The notes: generated by a model not told the origin, from the sequence alone. Shown: positions 1-9,212, numbered from the stretch's first letter. The stretch is 64,000 nucleotides of DNA from Metaruminococcus_A sp050943475 (GCA_050943475.1 JBMNPF010000002.1:1-64000); one strand, 5' to 3'. Numbers and translations are program-made.

Positions 1-11
1 GTGATATAGAA

Positions 12-53
12 AAAGACCACACAGCCGACATTGTAGTCAGTTGTGTGGTCTTT
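12..53. terminator. Hairpin, probable terminator of a gene left of the window
   Basis: A 14-bp stem with one G-T pair (12-25 with 40-53) encloses a 14-nt loop. An A-run on one side and TTTCT on the other allow it to end transcription in either direction. The gene it serves is probably outside the window. Confidence 0.55.
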
Positions 54-251
54 CTGTTGGCACCGCTTGAGGACGTCACTCAAAAATTATCGTTATTTTC
101 AATAATCCCTAAGTGAACGCTCCAAAGATTCGCCATCCTTTTTTTGTGGGAGAATACCCGTGTTTCGCTTTGGAGACCCTTGTACCTTTGGGAATTTTTG
201 TTTGTATTTTAAAAGCACAGAACCCGGCGCTGTGCGCAAGACGGTTCTGTT
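54..251. other. Intergenic stretch, no gene seen
   Basis: No open frame with a ribosome site is visible on either strand. The stretch is AT-rich in its left half and holds the flippase terminator at its right end. Confidence 0.5.
207..250 (-). terminator. Terminator of the flippase gene
   Basis: On the minus strand an 8-bp stem (243-250 with 217-224) with a small internal GCGC pairing begins directly after the flippase stop codon. It is followed by GCTTTTAAAAT. Position and T-run suit a Rho-independent terminator. Confidence 0.6.
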
Positions 252-1652
252 TTATCGGCGCATATTGAGAAAGCTCTTGACCCCGTTGAGCAGGGTGCCG
301 GCGTTCAGTCCAATCATGGCTACGCAGAAGGCAATTTCAATCGGAATCCAGTACTGTACCTCCAGAATCATGACAAACGCCTGTGTGATTAAAATAAGGG
401 TGTTGAGCGCAAGCTTTGGCAGCTGCATGTTAAACCGGATAAACTGCCGGGTGGTGATGGCACGCAGAATAAAGACCAGCATGCAGCTGATAAAGGTGGC
501 AATCGCCGCGCCGGAGCCTTTCCAGAGCGGGACCATAATGAGGTTGAGCACCACATTGACCGCCGCGCCGACGAGGATGGTAATCATAGAAACCCGGTTT
601 TTCTTGGCGACCATGTAAATGCTTGCCAGGAAAGAGGAAAAGCAGTTGAAGACAATCGCGAGCATCAGCACCGGTACAAAAATCCAGGATTCATAGTAAC
701 TGTCGGCCACCAGGATTTTGGTGATGACTTTGGTGAATAGAATGACGAAGGAAGCTGCCATAAAGATAACGCCGGAATAGGTGGCAAAAACGTTTTTGTA
801 AAACCGCTTTTTGTCGGCGGCGTTGTCCTCGGTGACCGCGGAAATGTTCCACGCCTGCATAACAACGCCCGCAATCATGGTGATAAAGGTCGGCAGCTTA
901 TGAGCGGCGGAATAAAGGCCGTTGACCCATTTGCCGTCCTCCAGCATGTAGGTGATGATGTATTTGTCCGACAGGGTGTTTACCCACCAGAACAGCGTCG
1001 TAGGGATTAAGGGGAGGGAAAAGGCGATCATGGCCCGCAGCAGCCCCTTGTTGATCCGCTTAAAATTAAGAAACCGCTTGAGATTTGCAATCCAGAACAG
1101 AAAGATGGCAGAAATCAGGTCGGCCACAATAATGGAGATGACATACCCGTAAATGCCGAACCGAAAGACCCCCAGCAGCAGAATGTTGACGATGATCATG
1201 ATCGCCGTATTTTGAATGCCGGAGTAGGCGAACAGCTTTACCATGCCTTTAGCGCGAACGAACTGGGCGCACAGGCTATTTAATGAAGAACACAACACAA
1301 ATAGATAAATTAAGACAGTGTATTCTGATATAATAGGGATTTGTAGGATGACTGGAATAAAGAGCAGCATCACACCGAATCCGCACAGGATGACCATCAT
1401 GCCGTTGGTAAAGACCTCGCTCCGGTTGACCGAGCGGTCAAGCCCAAAGCGGATGACGGCGTCGGTAATGCAAATGGTTGCAATTGGAAGGATTAAATTC
1501 GAGGTGTCGACAATCAGGTTGACAACGCCGAAATCGTCCGGATTCAATACGCTGGTGTAAAACGGCGTCAGCAGAAAAACAAGCAGTTTGGAAGTAAAGG
1601 TACCAACCGCAAAAACCGAAATGTTTTTGATAAGCCGGATATATTTATTCAT
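252..1652 (-). CDS. Polysaccharide flippase of the MATE/MviN-like (Wzx) superfamily
   Basis: The 466-residue product is almost wholly hydrophobic, with about 12-14 predicted membrane spans and short basic loops. It opens with a basic residue patch, then SVFAVGTFTSKLLVF, which resembles the N-terminus of oligosaccharide flippases of the MOP superfamily. Such proteins move lipid-linked sugars across the cytoplasmic membrane. The ATG at 1652 is chosen because AAAGGGTGA precedes it; an in-frame ATG 93 bases upstream lacks a ribosome site. It lies alone and divergent from the glycogen operon, with no glycosyltransferase beside it in the window, so its substrate cannot be inferred. Transcription probably starts in the duplicated promoter element at 1863-2047, giving a leader of about 210 or 330 nt. 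Confidence 0.85.
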   Translation of the reverse strand: MNKYIRLIKNISVFAVGTFTSKLLVFLLTPFYTSVLNPDDFGVVNLIVDTSNLILPIATICITDAVIRFGLDRSVNRSEVFTNGMMVILCGFGVMLLFIPVILQIPIISEYTVLIYLFVLCSSLNSLCAQFVRAKGMVKLFAYSGIQNTAIMIIVNILLLGVFRFGIYGYVISIIVADLISAIFLFWIANLKRFLNFKRINKGLLRAMIAFSLPLIPTTLFWWVNTLSDKYIITYMLEDGKWVNGLYSAAHKLPTFITMIAGVVMQAWNISAVTEDNAADKKRFYKNVFATYSGVIFMAASFVILFTKVITKILVADSYYESWIFVPVLMLAIVFNCFSSFLASIYMVAKKNRVSMITILVGAAVNVVLNLIMVPLWKGSGAAIATFISCMLVFILRAITTRQFIRFNMQLPKLALNTLILITQAFVMILEVQYWIPIEIAFCVAMIGLNAGTLLNGVKSFLNMRR

Positions 1653-1862
1653 GGGTTCACCCTTTCGTGTCAATGCACCGGTCCCTTGCTGCAAAACGAA
1701 GTACGGCTTTGTTCCGTTTAAAAATCGGCGGACTGTATTTTCCAAAGCCGGACCGTCGATGGATTCATACCTCGTGGGATTCCCGCGCGGTTACTCACGC
1801 TGCATATCAATCGCGTTTGGCCGGTGCGGCCACGCATCGTGAGTGCGCCAGTGCGATACAGG

Positions 1863-1928
1863 AGTGATACAATGTTCTCGTCGCGGTCAAAATCTTTGAT
1901 TTTGGGCACCGCAGAGGTTATTATACCA
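1863..1928 (-). repeat. Promoter-hairpin repeat, copy 1 (flippase-proximal)
   Basis: This 66-bp unit matches copy 2 with a single mismatch. Read on the minus strand it starts with an extended -10 (TGGTATAAT, core 1920-1925), then a hairpin (1883-1912) with outer stem GCGGT/ACCGC and inner stem AAAATC/GATTTT. No good -35 is seen. It probably drives the flippase. Confidence 0.75.
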
Positions 1929-1981
1929 CATACAGGCCGCAGGCCTGCACCATAAAGGAAAAACGGTTTCCGTTTTTCATA
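1929..1981. other. Two hairpins between the promoter repeats
   Basis: The 53-bp spacer holds two perfect inverted repeats: CAGGC/GCCTG (1933-1947) and a 9-bp GAAAAACGG/CCGTTTTTC stem with a TTT loop (1958-1978). On the minus strand the second could pause or end transcripts begun in copy 2 before they reach copy 1. Confidence 0.5.
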
Positions 1982-2047
1982 AGTGATACAATGTTCTCGT
2001 CGCGGTCAAAATCTTCGATTTTGGGCACCGCAGAGGTTATTATACCA
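1982..2047 (-). repeat. Promoter-hairpin repeat, copy 2 (distal)
   Basis: This is the second copy of the 66-bp unit, 119 bp from the first. It has the same extended -10 (TGGTATAAT, core 2039-2044) and hairpin (2002-2031). The only difference from copy 1 falls in the 3-nt loop, so both stems are intact. Confidence 0.75.
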
Positions 2048-2203
2048 TCATTTTCCGCAAAATAAAACCGTGTTTGTCCCTTTTCTCCCTTAAAATGGGC
2101 TCTCATCCTGCCGTTTCATATAAAATCAATGTCAAATATTGGTCAAAATAAACAAAATGATTGAGAATATTTTCTAAAATAGTGAAAATCGTACAAAAAT
2201 CAC

Positions 2204-2232
2204 TTGAAAATAAGGCATGAATTTGCTATTAT
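2204..2232 (+). promoter_or_regulatory. Promoter of the glycogen operon
   Basis: TTGAAA (2204-2209), a 17-bp spacer and TATTAT (2227-2232) form a good sigma-A promoter, 34 bp before the glgB start. Confidence 0.75.
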
Positions 2233-2265
2233 ATCAATAACAACTAGGATATGGAGGATGTCGTT

Positions 2266-4233
2266 ATGCCAGGAATGAAAAAATCGCCGAATGACTTTGC
2301 CGAGTTCACGTTCCACCAGGGGACAAATGACAGGGCATACCGTTATTTCGGCTCACATCCTGCAAAGTATGGCCGGAGCGTTGGCGCGGTGTTCCGCGTC
2401 TGGGCGCCAAACGCAAAATCGGTCTCGGTAGTCGGCGATTTTAACGACTGGGATCGCACCGCCCATGTGATGTCCGGCGGAGGAAGCGGCATCTGGTCTT
2501 GTTTTATCCCGCATATTAAGCAGTATGATTTGTATAAATATAGTATTGAGGGGCCGGACGGGCAGGTTCGGCTCAAGGCGGATCCATACGCGTTCCATGC
2601 GGAAAACGCCCCGGGCACCGCGTCCAAGTTTTATAATCTGGACGGCTACGCCTGGCACGATTCTACATGGTGCAAGGCGCGGGAAGAGGCAAACATCATG
2701 GAGCGCCCCATTAATATTTATGAGGTGCACCTCGGCTCATGGAGGCGTTTTGCAGACGGTAACACCTTTAACTATTCCAAAATGGCCGATGAGCTTATCC
2801 CCTATGTTAAGGAGATGGGCTATACCCACATTGAACTGATGCCGATTATGGAATACCCTTATGAGGGCTCCTGGGGCTACCAGGTGACCGGGTATTTCGC
2901 CCCAACCGCCCGTTACGGCACTCCGCATGATTTTATGAATTTTGTGGATCGCTGCCACATTGCCGGCATAGGCGTGCTTTTGGACTGGGTTCCGGCGCAT
3001 TTCCCCAAAGACGCCCATGGTCTCTATGAGTTTGACGGCACCCCCTGTTATGAATACAGCGATCCGCTGAAAATGGAGCACAAATCCTGGGGAACGCGGG
3101 TATTTGACTACGGCAGGAACGAGGTGGTCAGCTTTCTGATTTCGAGCGCCCGTTTCTGGGTGGAGGAGTACCACATTGACGGCCTGCGGGTTGACGCAGT
3201 GGCTTCCATGCTGTACCTGGATTACGACCGCGACGAATGGCGCCCCAACAAAAACGGTGGGCATGAAAACCTGGAAGCGGTTGCCTTTTTCCAGAACCTC
3301 AACCGCGCCATCCTCAGCGACTTCCCGAATGTCCTCATGATTGCGGAGGAATCCACCGCATGGCCGCTGGTCACCAAGCCGGTCGACGTTGGCGGCCTCG
3401 GCTTCAATTTCAAATGGAACATGGGCTGGATGAACGATATGCTGTCCTACATGTCGCTCGACCCGCTTTACCGCGCCGGCAGCCACGATAAGCTGACCTT
3501 TTCTTTCTTCTATGCGTTCAGCGAAAACTTCATCCTGCCCATCTCGCACGATGAAGTGGTGCATGGCAAGTGCTCGCTCATCTCCAAAATGCCGGGCGAG
3601 TACGAGCAGAAGTTTGCGGGGGTCCGCGCCTTCCTCGGCTATATGATGGCCCACCCGGGCGGAAAACTGCTCTTTATGGGGCAGGAGTTCGGCCAGTTCA
3701 TTGAGTGGGACTACAAAAAAGAGCTCGACTGGATTCTGCTCGGCTACGAGATGCACCAGAAGCTCAAAACCTTTGTGGCAACCCTCAACAAATTTTACCT
3801 TGGAAACTCTCCGCTTTGGGAGGACGACCATTCCTGGAACGGTTTCCAGTGGATTTCAAACGACGATTACACCCAGAACATCATTTCGTTCCGTCGGATG
3901 AATCCCAAAGGGGAGGAGTTGGTTGTTGTATGTAATTTTTCACCCGTTCTGCGTGAGGATTACAGGATAGGCGTCCCTTATTACGGCACCTACACCGAAA
4001 TCTTCAGCACAAACGACGAACGCTTCGGCGGTACAGGCTGTGACAACCCTGCGCCTATTCATTCGGAGGATGTGCCGGGCCATGGGTATGAGCAGTCCAT
4101 TTCGCTAACGGTTTCCCCTATGTCGGTCATGTTTTTCCGTGTGGATAAAGAAGAGCGGCCGAAGGAGGAAAAGACAGTGAAAAAGGCTTCGGGCAGAGCC
4201 CCGAAAACAAAACAGGCGAAGATCGATGAATAA
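2266..4233 (+). CDS. glgB: 1,4-alpha-glucan branching enzyme
   Basis: This GH13 enzyme makes the alpha-1,6 branches of glycogen by cutting and transferring alpha-1,4 chains. The 655-residue protein has an N-terminal CBM48 domain (about residues 35-125, with GDFNDWDR), then the (beta/alpha)8 barrel. The catalytic Asp is in DGLRVDAVAS (about D310), the acid/base Glu in IAEEST (about 361) and the transition-state Asp in ISHDEVVHG. The start is set at 2266, where GGAGG stands 7-8 nt upstream; an in-frame ATG at 2251 overlaps that ribosome site. The Lys-rich C-terminal tail of about 25 residues is outside the family core. It is the first gene of a four-gene operon, 40 bp before glgC. Confidence 0.95.
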   Translation: MPGMKKSPNDFAEFTFHQGTNDRAYRYFGSHPAKYGRSVGAVFRVWAPNAKSVSVVGDFNDWDRTAHVMSGGGSGIWSCFIPHIKQYDLYKYSIEGPDGQVRLKADPYAFHAENAPGTASKFYNLDGYAWHDSTWCKAREEANIMERPINIYEVHLGSWRRFADGNTFNYSKMADELIPYVKEMGYTHIELMPIMEYPYEGSWGYQVTGYFAPTARYGTPHDFMNFVDRCHIAGIGVLLDWVPAHFPKDAHGLYEFDGTPCYEYSDPLKMEHKSWGTRVFDYGRNEVVSFLISSARFWVEEYHIDGLRVDAVASMLYLDYDRDEWRPNKNGGHENLEAVAFFQNLNRAILSDFPNVLMIAEESTAWPLVTKPVDVGGLGFNFKWNMGWMNDMLSYMSLDPLYRAGSHDKLTFSFFYAFSENFILPISHDEVVHGKCSLISKMPGEYEQKFAGVRAFLGYMMAHPGGKLLFMGQEFGQFIEWDYKKELDWILLGYEMHQKLKTFVATLNKFYLGNSPLWEDDHSWNGFQWISNDDYTQNIISFRRMNPKGEELVVVCNFSPVLREDYRIGVPYYGTYTEIFSTNDERFGGTGCDNPAPIHSEDVPGHGYEQSISLTVSPMSVMFFRVDKEERPKEEKTVKKASGRAPKTKQAKIDE

Positions 4234-4273
4234 ATTTGTCGATTCAAAATAGATTGAAGTGGGAGTGAGACGT

Positions 4274-5476
4274 GTGTTCAACAAAAAAGAATGTGTCGCA
4301 ATGCTGCTTGCCGGCGGGCAGGGAAGCCGTCTGTACGTTTTGACCCAGCACATGGCAAAACCGGCGGTACCATTTGGCGGGAAGTATCGGATTATTGATT
4401 TTCCGCTTTCCAACTGTGTCAATTCCGGTATTGATACCGTCGGCGTACTGACCCAGTACCAGCCGCTGGTGCTCAACGAATACCTTGGAAACGGCCAGCC
4501 GTGGGATCTGGACCGCATTCACGGCGGTGTGCATGTTCTGCCTCCGTACCAGTCGGCGCTCGGCGCACAGTGGTACAAAGGCACCGCAAATGCCATTTAC
4601 CAGAATATTTCCTTTATTGAACGGTACGACCCGGAGTATGTCCTCATCCTTTCGGGCGACCATATTTACAAAATGGATTATGACAAAATGCTTTCTTTCC
4701 ACAAGGAAAAGAAAGCGGACTGCACCATTGCCGTACTGGAGGTCCCTATGGATGAGGCTTCCCGCTTTGGCATTATGACGGCGGATGAAAACAGCACCAT
4801 CATTGATTTTGAGGAAAAGCCAAAAGAACCCAAGAGCAACCTCGCTTCGATGGGCGTTTACATCTTTACCTGGAAGAAGCTCAAACAGTACCTTATTGAG
4901 GATGAAAACAACGTGGAGTCCAGCAAGGACTTCGGTAAAAACATCATTCCGGCTATGCTGGGCGCCAACGAGAAGCTGGTGGCTTATCCGTTTGAGGGTT
5001 ATTGGAAGGATGTTGGAACCCTCGACAGCCTCTGGGAAGCCAACATGGACCTGCTCAACCCCAACGTGCCGCTGGAGCTGTATGACCCGAACTGGAAAAT
5101 TTACTCCCGCAACCCGGTCATGCCGCCACACTACATATCCTCTTATGCCAATGTGCAGAACAGCATGGTCACCGAAGGCTGCAACATCTACGGTACGGTG
5201 GATTTCTCGGTGCTGTTTGCAGGCGTTACCATTGAAGAAGGCGCTGTCGTGCGCGACAGTATTGTAATGCCGGGGGCGGTCATCAAAAAGAACTCCGTCA
5301 TCGAATACGCCATCATCGGCGAGGACGTCACCGTTGAAGAAAATGTTGTCATCGGCGCCCGCCCGGAAATGATTGATGATAAATCCCAGTGGGGAATCGC
5401 CGTGGTCGGTCCGGAAGTCACCGTCTCCTCCGGCACCGTGATCAAGCCAAAACAAATGGTTGCCGGCAATATATAA
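4274..5476 (+). CDS. glgC: Glucose-1-phosphate adenylyltransferase, catalytic subunit
   Basis: It makes ADP-glucose from ATP and glucose-1-phosphate, the committed step of glycogen synthesis. The 400-residue protein starts with the nucleotide-binding loop LLAGGQGSRL, has a sugar-phosphate nucleotidyltransferase domain (LSGDHIYKMDY) and ends in a left-handed beta-helix of hexapeptide repeats. The GTG at 4274 is preferred because GGGAGTGAG precedes it and the protein then begins close to the fold. Its partner GlgD follows 15 bp downstream. In Gram-positive bacteria the two are known to form a mixed enzyme in which GlgC carries catalysis. Confidence 0.93.
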   Translation: MFNKKECVAMLLAGGQGSRLYVLTQHMAKPAVPFGGKYRIIDFPLSNCVNSGIDTVGVLTQYQPLVLNEYLGNGQPWDLDRIHGGVHVLPPYQSALGAQWYKGTANAIYQNISFIERYDPEYVLILSGDHIYKMDYDKMLSFHKEKKADCTIAVLEVPMDEASRFGIMTADENSTIIDFEEKPKEPKSNLASMGVYIFTWKKLKQYLIEDENNVESSKDFGKNIIPAMLGANEKLVAYPFEGYWKDVGTLDSLWEANMDLLNPNVPLELYDPNWKIYSRNPVMPPHYISSYANVQNSMVTEGCNIYGTVDFSVLFAGVTIEEGAVVRDSIVMPGAVIKKNSVIEYAIIGEDVTVEENVVIGARPEMIDDKSQWGIAVVGPEVTVSSGTVIKPKQMVAGNI

Positions 5477-5491
5477 GGAGGGCAGAAAGCA

Positions 5492-6616
5492 ATGTATAAT
5501 GAAAAAGTATGCGGTATCATTTTTTCCAATACCCATGACGGTATCATCACCGAACTGACGGCACACCGCACCCTCGGCTCGGTTCCTTACGGCGGCCGTT
5601 ACCGGCTCATCGACTTTCCGCTTTCCAATATGGTCCGTTCGGATATTGACCAGGTCGGCGTCATTACAAAGTACAACTACCAGTCGCTGATTGACCACCT
5701 CGGCTCCGGCCGTGAGTGGGACCTGGCGCGCAAGGTTGGCGGCCTTCATATCCTTCCGCCGTTTGGCAATACGGCGCAGAACGGCATCTACCGCGGCAAG
5801 CTGGAAGCGCTTCACGGCGCGCTTGCGTTCTTAACCCATTCCAACTGCAAATACGTCGTTATGTCGGACTGCAACATTATTTCCAATATGGATTACCGCC
5901 CGCTGGTGCAGTACCACATTGAAAAGGGTGCCGACATTACCCTCATGTATAAAAACATCAACGCTTCGGAAGAACAGGCGGCTGCCAGCACCGTTGTGGA
6001 AATGGATCACCAGTCCCGTGTGGTGGAAACGATGATCGCGCCAAAAATGAGCGGTGACTGCAGCCTTTATCTCGATGTGTTTGTCATGGAACGCGAGTTC
6101 CTCATCGAGCTGATTCGGGAATCCAATGCCAAAGGTGAGTACGATCTTGACCGCAATGTGCTTCAGCAGCGCAAGGACGAACTGAAAATCTTCGGTTATG
6201 AGTACGACGGCTTTGTCGAAGATATCTACACCATGCAGAGCTACTATCGCGCAAATATGGATTTGCTCAATTCGGAGGCGCGGAAAGTGCTTTTTCCTGC
6301 GGACCGGCCAGTTTACACCAAAATTCGCGACGAAGTTCCTGTAAAATATGGAATAGATGCCATTGCGAAGAATTCACTCATTGCAGACGGCTGCATCATC
6401 GAAGGGGACGTGGAAAATTCCATTCTGTTCCGCGGCGTTGTGGTCAAACCGGGCGCAAAGGTGAAGAATTCCATCATCATGCAGGGAACAGTAATCGGTT
6501 CCAAGTGTGAAGCCAATTACGTTATAGCGGATAAAAATGTTGTGCTGGGGGACTACCGCGTGGTCACCGGCACCATGGATTACCCGGTCTACCTTGCAAA
6601 AAATTCAAGGGTCTAG
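5492..6616 (+). CDS. glgD: GlgD subunit of ADP-glucose pyrophosphorylase
   Basis: This 374-residue homologue of GlgC keeps the fold (VPYGGRYRLIDFPLSN, beta-helix C-terminus) but lacks the GGxGxRL nucleotide loop; the equivalent stretch reads FSNTHDGIITEL. That loss is typical of GlgD, which is thought to be regulatory or only weakly catalytic. AAGGAGG stands 9 nt before the ATG. It is translated directly after glgC, consistent with a GlgC-GlgD heterotetramer. Confidence 0.92.
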   Translation: MYNEKVCGIIFSNTHDGIITELTAHRTLGSVPYGGRYRLIDFPLSNMVRSDIDQVGVITKYNYQSLIDHLGSGREWDLARKVGGLHILPPFGNTAQNGIYRGKLEALHGALAFLTHSNCKYVVMSDCNIISNMDYRPLVQYHIEKGADITLMYKNINASEEQAAASTVVEMDHQSRVVETMIAPKMSGDCSLYLDVFVMEREFLIELIRESNAKGEYDLDRNVLQQRKDELKIFGYEYDGFVEDIYTMQSYYRANMDLLNSEARKVLFPADRPVYTKIRDEVPVKYGIDAIAKNSLIADGCIIEGDVENSILFRGVVVKPGAKVKNSIIMQGTVIGSKCEANYVIADKNVVLGDYRVVTGTMDYPVYLAKNSRV

Positions 6617-6652
6617 GTTTTTCGGACGTGTATGGGAAAGGATGATTCAAAG

Positions 6653-8092
6653 ATGAAAGTGCTTTATGCCGCAAGCGAGGCGGTACCGCTCATAGCCTCC
6701 GGCGGGCTGGCAGATGTTGCCGGCGCACTGCCCAAGGCAATCCGCAACCGGCGTGTTGCGTGCCGGGTGGTTCTGCCGCTTTACCAGGATATTAAGCAGG
6801 AATACCGCGACAAGTTTAAATATGTCACCAATTTTTATGTGGATGTTTCCTGGCGTAAACAGTACTGCGGGCTGTTTGAGTACAACCACAACGGGGTTAT
6901 TTACTACCTGCTGGACAACGAATATTACTTTAAACGCCCTGGCCTTTATGGTTATTACGATGATGCGGAACGCTTTGCGTTTTTCTCCCGCGCCATCCTT
7001 GAAATGCTCAAATACATCGACTACAAACCCGATATCATCCATACCAACGACTGGCAGACGGCCCTTGTCCCCATTTACTACAAACTCTTTTACCAGTATG
7101 CAGAAGGTTATGACAATATCCGCCATATCTTCACCATACATAACATCCAGTATCAGGGCAAATACGGCTTGGAATTGATGGAGCCGGTGCTCGGCATTGC
7201 AAGCAACCAGGCGAGCATTCTGGAATGTGACGGCTGCGTTAACCTGATGAAAGGCGCCATCCAGGTTGCCGACAAGGTGACCACGGTCAGCCCGTCCTAC
7301 GCCAATGAAATTCTCACGCCGTGGTATTCGCATGGGCTGGACCCTATCCTCAACATGAACCGGTATAAGCTCTGCGGTATCCTCAACGGCATTGACAACT
7401 CCCGCTTCGACCCCAAGACCGATGAAGAGATTTACGCAAACTTCACGGCAAACGACCTCTCCGGCAAGCAGGAAAACAAGAAAAAGCTGCTGGAGGAGTT
7501 CGGCCTGGAGGATGACGGTTCACCGGTTATTTCCATGGTGACCCGGCTGGTAGACCACAAAGGCGTTGATTTGGTCCGCGCTGTCTTTGATGATATCATC
7601 GCAGAGGGCTTCAAGGTGGTTGTCCTTGGTTCCGGTGAGAAAGAGTATGAGGACTTCTTCAATTATATGAAGGGCAAGTACCCGGATCGCATCGGCCTTT
7701 ACATTGGTTTTGTGCCGCCGCTTGCCAAAAAGATTTACGCCTCAAGCGACATGTTCCTCATGCCTTCCAAGAGCGAGCCCTGCGGCCTTGCCCAGATGAT
7801 TTCGTTGCGCTACGGCACCGTCCCGATTGTACGGGAAACCGGCGGCCTGCGGGACACTATTTTTGACTGCGGTTCCCTCAGCGGCAATGGTTTTACCTTT
7901 AAAACCTATCAGGCGTACGATATGCTTGACGCTATCCGCCGCGCCAAAGCCCTGTATTATGACCAGGAGAACTGGCAGGGCTTGGTTAAGTATGCCATGG
8001 GCTGTGACAATAGCTGGAAGCGTTCCGCCGCCTCTTATGTTGCCATGTATAACGAGGTTGCCGGTGTTGCTGAGCCGGCAAAAGAGGAATAG
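6653..8092 (+). CDS. glgA: Glycogen synthase, ADP-glucose dependent (GT5)
   Basis: It extends alpha-1,4-glucan chains from ADP-glucose. The 479-residue protein begins MKVLYAASEAVPLIASGGL and has the two-domain GT-B fold, with the C-terminal retaining-GT motif SEPCGLAQMISLRYG and ETGGLRDT. The N-terminal signature reads ASGGL, so the Lys of the usual KxGGL motif is absent. The start at 6653 is chosen because AAAGGA precedes it; an in-frame ATG at 6632 has no ribosome site. It is the last gene of the operon and is followed by a strong terminator. No glycogen phosphorylase or debranching enzyme is nearby. Confidence 0.93.
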   Translation: MKVLYAASEAVPLIASGGLADVAGALPKAIRNRRVACRVVLPLYQDIKQEYRDKFKYVTNFYVDVSWRKQYCGLFEYNHNGVIYYLLDNEYYFKRPGLYGYYDDAERFAFFSRAILEMLKYIDYKPDIIHTNDWQTALVPIYYKLFYQYAEGYDNIRHIFTIHNIQYQGKYGLELMEPVLGIASNQASILECDGCVNLMKGAIQVADKVTTVSPSYANEILTPWYSHGLDPILNMNRYKLCGILNGIDNSRFDPKTDEEIYANFTANDLSGKQENKKKLLEEFGLEDDGSPVISMVTRLVDHKGVDLVRAVFDDIIAEGFKVVVLGSGEKEYEDFFNYMKGKYPDRIGLYIGFVPPLAKKIYASSDMFLMPSKSEPCGLAQMISLRYGTVPIVRETGGLRDTIFDCGSLSGNGFTFKTYQAYDMLDAIRRAKALYYDQENWQGLVKYAMGCDNSWKRSAASYVAMYNEVAGVAEPAKEE

Positions 8093-8172
8093 TTCTCCGC
8101 TTTTGGCGGTTGGTTCAGAAAGCGGCCAAATCCGCCGGTATGAGCGGCAGGTACTTGGTTCAAGACAGAGAA

Positions 8173-8200
8173 AAAAGCAGGGGCGTTTGCCCCTGCTTTT
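8173..8200 (+). terminator. Terminator after glgA
   Basis: A perfect 12-bp stem (AAAAGCAGGGGC) with a GTTT loop ends in TTTT. Its A-flank means it could also stop the convergent regulator gene from the other side. Confidence 0.85.
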
Positions 8201-8257
8201 ACTATTTTAAGGAACTTCATTTTCTGCATACAGAAAATTAACAAGTACCATGTATTC

Positions 8258-8947
8258 TTATTTCAACAGGTTTTCGCTGTTCTGGATGAGATTGAACAGC
8301 GAAGAGGCAAGCTGCGGGTAATCCTCCGCAATCTTCTGCGAATCAATGGCAACGCTTTCCTCGCGTTTGGCAACGGGGGTGAGCCCCTTGATTTTAACCC
8401 CCTGCGAGACCGCGTTTGCGTTTGCTTCATAGTTGAGCATCCGCGCGGCTGCCTGGGAATTGGCCAGCGCTTTGGGAACGGTAAAAATGGCTTCCTCATT
8501 CTTGGGGTTGACGCTGTACAGAATGCGGAACATCCGGTAGACCGAAAGCATAAAGAAGGACGAGATCTCGTTCGTCAGCGATTTGTTATTGATTTTTCCC
8601 ATCAGGTCAAACACAACATGCAGGGAATTGACAATGAGCTTTTTGTTGAGGATGGGGAGAACGCTGCCCCTGAAGCTGTTTTCTTTCCCAAGGGATTCCT
8701 CCTCTGGAATATCCTCAACCGAAATGGTGACGCCGGTCCGTTCCGGGGAACGCCCCAACAGGTAATCGCAGGAAACGCCGTAAAAATCCGCTGTACGTAC
8801 AACAAAGTCCAAACCGCATTCACGAATGCCCTTTTCGTAATGGGAGAGAAGTGCCTGGGAGACATTCAGCGCTTGTGCTGCTTCTTTTTGGCTAATGCCA
8901 CGTTCTTTGCGCAGCAGTGTTAATATTCTGGGAAAATCGGAATTCAT
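8258..8947 (-). CDS. XRE-family transcriptional regulator with uncharacterised C-terminal domain
   Basis: The first 65 of 229 residues are a classic Cro/CI helix-turn-helix domain (GISQKEAAQALNVSQALLSHY, then FYGVSCDYLLGRS). The remaining 160 residues form a helical region without a recognised sensor motif. This arrangement is common among clostridial DNA-binding regulators. GGGAGGTG precedes the ATG. It is convergent with glgA and divergent from the histidine phosphatase gene, so it may act on that intergenic region; the target is not known. Confidence 0.85.
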   Translation of the reverse strand: MNSDFPRILTLLRKERGISQKEAAQALNVSQALLSHYEKGIRECGLDFVVRTADFYGVSCDYLLGRSPERTGVTISVEDIPEEESLGKENSFRGSVLPILNKKLIVNSLHVVFDLMGKINNKSLTNEISSFFMLSVYRMFRILYSVNPKNEEAIFTVPKALANSQAAARMLNYEANANAVSQGVKIKGLTPVAKREESVAIDSQKIAEDYPQLASSLFNLIQNSENLLK

Positions 8948-8986
8948 CGCCGTACACCTCCCTCTTTAAAACTCAGCGTATAGTAA

Positions 8987-9015
8987 ATTATATTATATTT
9001 GCGGGGCTTTGTAAA
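8987..9015 (-). promoter_or_regulatory. Promoter of the XRE regulator gene
   Basis: On the minus strand TTTACA (9010-9015), a 17-bp spacer and TATAAT (8987-8992) are present. The AT-run holds a second overlapping TATAAT at 8992-8997. Confidence 0.75.
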
Positions 9016-9076
9016 GTAGGCAATGTCTGCTTTTCTTGCTTTTGGTCGAAAAGTTTTGGGAGCATATTTGTTTATT

Positions 9077-9105
9077 TTGCCTTTTTTGCGAATAAATGCT
9101 ATAAT
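9077..9105 (+). promoter_or_regulatory. Promoter of the phosphatase-cobO genes
   Basis: TTGCCT (9077-9082), a 17-bp spacer and an extended -10, TGCTATAAT (core 9100-9105). Confidence 0.65.
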
Positions 9106-9212
9106 TTATTTGATATTTTGCGCATTTCTAGGGATTCACCCGCAAAACTGGAATATATTTCCTTTGGGCAAAATATAACTCCGTGTATTTTTATGAGACA
9201 GGATGGGGAACA

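Noticed and set aside
1863..2047. CRISPR-like direct repeats
   Set aside because: There are only two copies, the repeat is 66 bp, and no cas genes or leader are near.
1718..2106. Two minus-strand small frames sharing a DFDRDENIV segment
   Set aside because: The shared peptide is just the translated duplicated DNA unit; a promoter -10 and hairpin within it explain the conservation better, and no ribosome sites are present.
4244..5815. 523-codon minus-strand open frame opposite glgC and glgD
   Set aside because: It is a shadow of two well-supported genes, His/Val-rich without domains, and crosses their boundary.
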